Shown here: one piece after another, positions 58,090-64,000 of the stretch
Numbering within the stretch: the first letter of the stretch is position 1
Layout of the letters: every line of letters starts with the position of its first letter
Source of the DNA: Apophysomyces variabilis
Taxonomy: Eukaryota > Mucoromycota > Mucoromycetes > Mucorales > Mucoraceae
Assembly: GCA_002749535.1 (NCBI GenBank)
Contig: MZZL01000020.1
Coordinates: 62,001-126,000 of the forward strand
Direction of reading: 5' to 3'
Length of the DNA stretch: 64,000 bases
Translations under genes and position numbers: made by a program
Notes under the pieces: generated by a model
Databases searched by the model: none
What the model saw: only the letters and a program-made list of their open reading frames with translations
What the model was told of the DNA's origin: nothing

Positions 58090-60725
58090 TCAACAAAATC
58101 GATTCACGACACCAGCGGAAAGGATAAACAGAATAGTTTTAGTTCGACGATCTTGCCAGACCTTTCGTAGCATCAGTAGAACCGATGAGAATGATTGTTG
58201 TTGTTTCATTTGGCTTTCTACTTCAATTTCTTCCTCATCTTCTTCGTTTTCGAACGAAGTTTGTCCGTCAGAACTCTGTGTTGTTGGTAATAGGGGAACG
58301 GCCTGATAATCTTTGACAGGGACTTCAGCAACAGGCCTGCATAGCCAACGGGTGATGATGCCCGTTGTTTGACCGAGATAATGGCAGACGAAGACAAAGA
58401 TGATGGATGATACTGCCAGGTTGGCCCACCAGCCCCAGCCATTTGTGCTCACGGGCAGGACAACCAATAAACCCTTAGTGTCAGCTGCTAGCCACATATG
58501 GAACTGTCCGATAAATGTCTCAAGGGAGCAGCGACCGATAAAGGCGTGGCCTCGTGCATGCGTGCTTCGAAGCCAAGCGGTAGCGTTTCGTAAGATGACA
58601 AAGGAGAGGACCGGGATCCAGGAGATATATGGATGGAACTGGTTGTATTCGGACTTCGTCAGACGCACTTCGAAATAGAAGAACCACGTTAAACCGGCGC
58701 AGGAAAGTAAGACCGCGACCCAGTGAAGGACCGGCCACCAGCGTCGTTCAGTTAATTTGGCTTCGGAGATGCGGATAGTCCCCAGTGCGCAGAGCATACC
58801 GGCATAAACGATCCAGGCGTCCAGCGCCAGACGGAATCGCCATTCAGCAGCGTTCCATTGAACGTTAAACAATATATGTAGGATATCAAAGAAGGATTCG
58901 AGCAAACCGGGAATATGGATCACCGCAGAAGTGAGCAAGGACATAATACCGATCTTCAGCAGTATGAACCAAAGCTTGTTCTTGTTATGTCTATGGCCGA
59001 TATACATGGTGATCCAGATCACCATAAACCAAAAAGAGACCAGTGGTGTAAAGTAATAACTCAGATAATTAGTATCCATGGTATACTGCAGCACAAAGGT
59101 CAGTAGATTCAAGCGGATCATCACATTCCAGATCCGATCGATAGAAAAGTCGGCCTTCTTGTAGAAAAAGAAAAAGTGACCATAGCCTGTCTGGAATAAG
59201 TAAGCTGCCACTAACACACGAATCGCATTGTATATCTCCGGAGTTCCAGAAGCACCGACAAAGTGATAGACGAGGATGATGACCTGCATCCATCCTTTCC
59301 ATTCGTCTGTTTGAGCTCGATTCAAGAAGCCGCCGGACTTCTCGTCACGCGACAAGGGTATGAGACCCAAACCAATGGTGATGAGCATCAAGACGCCAAA
59401 CCGAGGATAGTCGAACAGCTTGTGCATTTTACCAAAGACTTGGGTTCGATCACCAAAGTACATGTAGATCACGCCAAGTCCAAACACAAACAGCGCTGGC
59501 AGCAAATCTTCGATGCAACCAAGGCGGCGTTCAAAATATTGAAGCACGGTCGATCCTAAACAATAATTATTGTTTAGAGAAAACATTGTTCGGACATAAA
59601 CGAAAAAGAAGCAGCCTCTTTTACTTGTTGGCTGTCTTTACCTTCTTTGAAAAGAAGTACCAGTGGGACGAGAGCAATGAAGAAGACAAACCAAATCGAC
59701 TGATACCATAGCGCTGCTGGGTAACGGAAGCAGCAGGTATGATCCATGGGGAAGTTCTTTGGTAACTGTTCGTTACACCGAAAATTCAGGGCGAGCTCCG
59801 CCTGAATGCTTGTGACCGGTGGAAGGTAATGAAGTCCATCGAGGGTCTGGTTGGTCGATGTGGTGGCGATCGTGTTCCAGACGAAGGGGACGACAAAAGG
59901 TGTTTTTGGTTGTATGGACAGCTCTTTTTCTTTGAGATAACCATTCATGATCGTGATCTTGTCGATGGTGAGCGTAGACTGCCGCACCTGGTTGAGTCGA
60001 TCATGTAGCGGAATTTCGACCGGCGAAAGCATAACCGCATCTGCTGGAGCGTGAGCTTTTTCACTCTGGACGGCATCGAACACGCGATCCACAGCTGTTT
60101 TCCATTCTTTCAAATAAGCACCTTTCAAATGCCGCATATACCAGACACCAGAACCGATCACTAGCAAGCTTGGCTTATCTTTCGCATCTCCTCTTCCTTT
60201 CAGCATGTCGACTGTCCGTGTTGAGTTAATGTAAGGATCCCACCAGAATTCGTACGTCATGCCATGATGTTTAAACTCATATTTACGATCGATGTGCAAG
60301 GGCCCCGAGATTTCGAAACCTTGCACGAAACGAGCCATAGAGTAGAATTGTTCACGCATGATCGAGTCACCGACATAGAGAACCCGGGAGTGGTTTAGAC
60401 AGGTTTTAATTTCTTCACGTCCATATGTATGCATCATGCAGCCCGACGGTTGCCATTTGGTATAATTCTCATCCATCCACCACCCATCATTGAGCATACC
60501 ATCACATCGAGTTTGGTCTCGTTGATCTAAATAGAGAGAAGCATGTCAAACTAAGAAAGACTGCTCGAGGTGAAGAAGAGAAGCCGAGCTTTCTTTTCTT
60601 TTGCCTGCTAACTTGCCTGTGACAAACCGCCCGACAGAAAATATTAATAGTAGAGAGATTAGACAGCATAGACTCCACTGAATGATTTTATGATACAATG
60701 GTGACGATGATTTAGATGCTCCCAT
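58090..60725 (-). CDS. CAS1: CAS1/CASD1-type polysaccharide O-acetyltransferase, 819 aa
   Basis: Exons 60725-60617, 60526-59642 and 59555-58090 give 819 residues. Residues 15-36 are a signal anchor. The luminal SGNH-like domain has the nucleophile motif GDS (89-91, in VLYVGDSIMREQ) and the D-x-x-H pair D266/H269 (LDGLHY). A C-terminal membrane domain of about a dozen helices follows, then a cytosolic tail with an acidic Glu run. The family O-acetylates sugars in the Golgi: cryptococcal capsule glucuronoxylomannan or animal sialic acid. In this fungus a cell-wall or secreted glycan is the likely target (inference). The first intron (60616-60527) is GC-AG: the alternative GT donor gives an early stop. 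Confidence 0.93.
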
Positions 60726-61999
60726 GTAGAATGGCTATATAATATGTGTGATGTTGAGAATAGAGAGAAAAGAGAAAGAGAAATAGCAGATCCAAAGAAT
60801 TAAGAATAAAAAGGGAAAAGTATAAACACTAAACAAGTATTAAAATCAAGAAAAAAGAACGGAAGGAAAATGAGATCCATATATTTTGAACTAATGAACT
60901 ATATATTTTTTTTCGCACTATAACTTAATTGGAACATGTCGTCGATCTTTCTTTTTGTGATTCCGAATGTTTCACAGCGTGGAGGAGATATTAAGATGAA
61001 ATAAGAAAAGACGCGTGACAGTGTGCTTAATAACGGAGGGAAAACGAAGCTTGTTTTATAGGAAATAGAATAATGGGAGAAAGAACTTTCAATAACATGT
61101 TTAGTTTTTATATTAATTCACATGTTTCTTGCCTCGTGTGTCTGAGATCACCACTATCGGAAATCGAATATTCTGATACCAATAGAAAAAAATTCACCAA
61201 GGACGATGATCCTGTAATTGTAACGTTGCAGACGAAGCGTAAAATATTTTGGGTTTCTACAAAAGGCTAGTACCAAAGTTTTGGCGTAAACCATTGAATT
61301 GCCACAATCTATTTTGGGAGGAGCAAAGTTTATCTTGCCATGAGCGCACAGTGCGAAGTGCGTCTAAACTAAAACTGTTTTACGGTTTTCCTGTTACGAC
61401 GTTGACATGATGATCAACAAAGATGTGATACAGTCTTTTTCAGGCTGATCCTTCACTGGTTGACATCGCTAGAATATTAAAGCTGAGCTCTTCTCGATAC
61501 TGGATTTAGACAATTCTGCATTTCTGTTGCATGTATCCCGTTAGACCTAATTCGCTTTTGACTTTATTATATGGCTCAGTTCGTGGTTTCTACATCTGCT
61601 GTAGATAAAGCACACTGCACTACAAATACCGCATACTATCGTCTTATAAAAAACCGTTGCTGTAGTTGAATGGGAAACAAAGAAGAACATGATAGAAAGG
61701 AGAAGGATTGCTGATGCTTCGATATCCTGCGACACATTGCCGGCATAACTGCACACATGCTTTTTGAACCGATTGTCAATAGACAACCTTTTCTTAACTT
61801 TGGCGATTAGTAAGATGATCTCATAAACCACTTTACCCTTTTTATTTGCCACAACCGTAGACAAAATCAGCTTCGACAAGTTCAACAGATAAAAGGGAGC
61901 GAACATAAACTTTTCTTTAGTTCCGTTGACAAAGGTTGCAATATATTGCGAGATATTGTTGGCGAAATGGTAACTATAAGCAGTAAATCATTTATCATT
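60726..61999. other. Intergenic, no supported gene
   Basis: Upstream of CAS1 and downstream of Sec10. A 119-codon minus-strand frame at 61906-61547 has hydrophobic segments but no motif, start context or splice support. It remains a weak possibility. Confidence 0.5.
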
Positions 62000-63992
62000 T
62001 CATGATAAATTAAATGCAGAGAAAAATTCCCGGTTGCTGGTTCCATAATTTTTCATCATTTCTCGGACGAGCATATTATCAGTCACGAAGAGCGATCTAC
62101 GCTGAGGTCTTCCGCTGCCCTCTTTTTGTACCGTACTACCCTCTTCTACCGAAACACCGAGTAATCTGTCCAATTTGGCACTCTTAAAGTCCACTCGTTT
62201 CTCTAGGTAAGGATACAATACACTCGGGTCGAGCCGCGCCAAATATCCTTCCGAAAGAATGGAGCGTAAAATCTCTGGCTTTACAAGGAATATGTTGCCT
62301 AGTTGCCGAAGCATTTCGAATCGGTCATCTAACGCGGGTATCTTGAATGGTTTAATAGCTTCTTGATATTTTGCAATATCCCTGACAGAAGAAGAACGCG
62401 CAAGCTAAGATCAGCCCAAGTTGCCTTTTCCAATCCGAAGCCTTCGCACTTACTTGGTGACAAGTAAACCACCCGTCAGCGTCACACTAAACTTTTTGAA
62501 ATGCTCTAACAACAGTCTGCAGTATGTACCATTAGCCGAACAGATATAATCTTCCATTTGCACCAACTTACGAATGGAAAGCTTGACCGATCTTAAGCAA
62601 GAAATGCTCAAAGTTTTTGCCTTGCAATGCTCTAGATGCTGCTTTGAAAATTCGCTCGATAAACTCCACAGATTGTACGCAGGGCTAAAGATATAGGTTA
62701 GTGTAACCTAAAAAAGATGAATTATCTTTCCTTCTTTACCTGGGTACCCGTACTCATCATCACTACTTCTTCATCTTTTGGCTTAAAATCATTCTTCTTT
62801 TGACGTGAGAGTATTTCGTTCAGCCAATTGGTGATTTCTGCCACATAGTCGCTGAATTTTATAGTCTTTTACTCTCTTATTGTAGCCGTGTACTTACCAT
62901 CAATCGCTTTGACAAGTACAGAGTTCACTTTCTGCTCCAGTGATGACATGAAGCTATTCTTAGTGTTCAATATCTCCTTGTGAACGGAAGGTGCAGTTAT
63001 GATTAATGGTAACTACGTCAAAAGATGCATTCAGCTTTATGACTTTTTCTTTCCATCCGCTAAACTTACCACGGCTGTCTGGAAATGTTGCTGCATAAGT
63101 TGGATGATTTCTGTAGTTGCTTTGATGATGGCGAAGCATACGGTATCAGGTTCCGTTCGACTGTTCAATTCCTCAAGAACACTGAAAAGGTGTGAGCAAT
63201 GAATAACTCGTAAATAAACACTTACTTATCCAACGCGATATCTAGATACTTTGTGCCAATAAAGTCGATAAGCACACCATACAAGAACTGTATGGATGAC
63301 ATGCTACGTAAAGAATGAATACAGACTAATTTATATTTGGTGATAGCTTACAGTTCCTGTGGATCTGAAAGCTCTACACATCGAACGATTGCTTCAGCGT
63401 GGATATTAAGCATGCGAGTGATTGCGTCAGTAGATAGCATGCTAAAACCACTATCATCCACTTTGACAAGGTTAGAGCTCGGTCCGCTAGTGTGGCTTTT
63501 TTCAAACGGATTGGTTGACCCAGGCAGGCCAGGAGTTTCGTATGTTGTAGGAGAAGAAGTCAATCCCGTTGAAGTGGAGGCAGAAATTTGATTCAATGTG
63601 CGCGTAAGGACAGATTGATAACGCGTAGATGTCTTTTTGCGTGGTTGCTGGTAAACATCAATGCATCAATATCGTAAACAGCAGCAGTATCCTACACTTT
63701 TACCATAAAAGTCAAAAACTCTGCGATAATCTTCCCAAATAATTCTTGCAATGCACTTTTTTCTCGGGTTAAGTATCGTTCTCCTTCCGTGTAAGGTACA
63801 AACAGATCATCCATACATCGGTCTAAGGTTTCGTCCGGAGAGCTCGTCGAGACAAGACCACTAACGTCTGATACGTTCTTCAGTGATACTTGTTTATCAC
63901 AATAAAATTTGAGGTTCTCAACCAAGCGTTTGGTCTCTGCATGAGTTGAAGCCAATGTTCTTAAATAAGCAAGATGTGAATAACCTTCTGTC
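62000..63992 (-). CDS. SEC10: Exocyst complex subunit Sec10 (EXOC5), C-terminal 520 aa, runs off window
   Basis: Visible exons: 63992-63704, 63647-63352, 63303-63226, 63181-63070, 63012-62894, 62851-62740, 62684-62572, 62516-62454 and 62381-62000; the N-terminal part lies beyond 64000. The Sec10 signature is the C-terminal region FHSLLLEHFKKFSVTLTGGLLVTKDIAKYQ in outline, then FEMLRQLGNIFLVKPEIL and YLARLDPSVLYPYLEKR. A Ser/Thr/Pro-rich insert (TSTGLTSSPTTYETPGLPG) sits in the fourth visible quarter. Sec10 bridges Sec15 and the other exocyst subunits that tether secretory vesicles to the plasma membrane at growing tips. The donor at 62893 (gtacac) was chosen over a stronger gtaagt four bases upstream because only it keeps the frame; this junction needs transcript support. 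Confidence 0.9.
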
Positions 63993-64000
63993 CTAGAAAG

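Noticed and set aside
57663..58127. 154-codon + strand frame
   Set aside because: Antisense to eL39 leader and CAS1 3' end, Pro/Ser/Phe low-complexity, no domain.
61547..61906. 119-codon membrane-like frame
   Set aside because: No motif, start context or splice support; within the 3' flank of Sec10.
1..64000. CRISPR array, bacterial operon or phage features
   Set aside because: No spaced direct repeats of that type; gene structure is eukaryotic throughout.

Overview
The window is eukaryotic and fungal. Genes are spaced 0.3-4 kb apart and cut by many short introns (about 50-370 nt, GT-AG with T-rich acceptors). Untranslated flanks are rich in poly-T and CT tracts, and no operons are visible. 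The gene set (CAS1-type O-acetyltransferase, septin, eRF3, cytosolic NADP-isocitrate dehydrogenase, mitoferrin, Sec10, CK2 alpha) and a pair of MG-starting methyltransferases fit a filamentous early-diverging fungus. Mucoromycota is my best guess; this is inference, not proof. I built the gene models by hand from splice sites and checked that every exon chain keeps one reading frame.

Layout: 0.2-2.1 kb SAM methyltransferase (+); 3.2-5.2 kb SLC38/AVT amino-acid transporter (+); 6.1-6.9 kb glycine-rich RRM protein (+); 8.9-11.3 kb intronless HET-domain protein with a triplicated core (-); 12.0-13.3 kb decayed Tc1/mariner transposon; 14.6-16.1 kb spliceosomal cyclophilin PPIE (-), head-to-head with 17.1-17.9 kb SNRNP27 (+); 18.9-20.7 kb septin (-); 23.4-24.8 kb 3-hydroxyisobutyrate dehydrogenase (+), tail-to-tail with 25.3-26.4 kb mitoferrin (-); 27.1-28.6 kb orphan seven-TM protein (-); 29.5-30.1 kb unknown nuclear-type protein (-); 30.5-31.8 kb second methyltransferase (-); 35.1-37.3 kb eRF3 (+); 39.1-40.9 kb NADP-isocitrate dehydrogenase (-), whose 5' end is repeated across a single N (assembly junction); 41.9 kb tRNA-Lys(UUU); 42.9-43.1 kb MITE-like insertion in AT-rich DNA; 45.3-46.5 kb coiled-coil/PB1 protein (-), divergent from 47.5-48.9 kb CK2 alpha (+); 51.1-51.6 kb small basic-tailed unknown (+); 53.0-53.2 kb 32-residue CCHC zinc-knuckle microprotein (-); 57.4-57.8 kb ribosomal protein eL39 (-); 58.1-60.7 kb CAS1 O-acetyltransferase (-); 62.0-64.0 kb C-terminal part of exocyst Sec10 (-), running off the window.

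Most genes are unrelated housekeeping functions. The visible links are the divergent splicing pair PPIE/SNRNP27 and the two paralogous methyltransferases, which share exon sizes and an N-myristoylation-type start. The most unusual items are the triplicated HET core, the spliced zinc-knuckle microprotein, a 5-nt microexon, an ATG-only exon, two GC-AG first introns, the MITE-like element and the isocitrate dehydrogenase assembly duplication.
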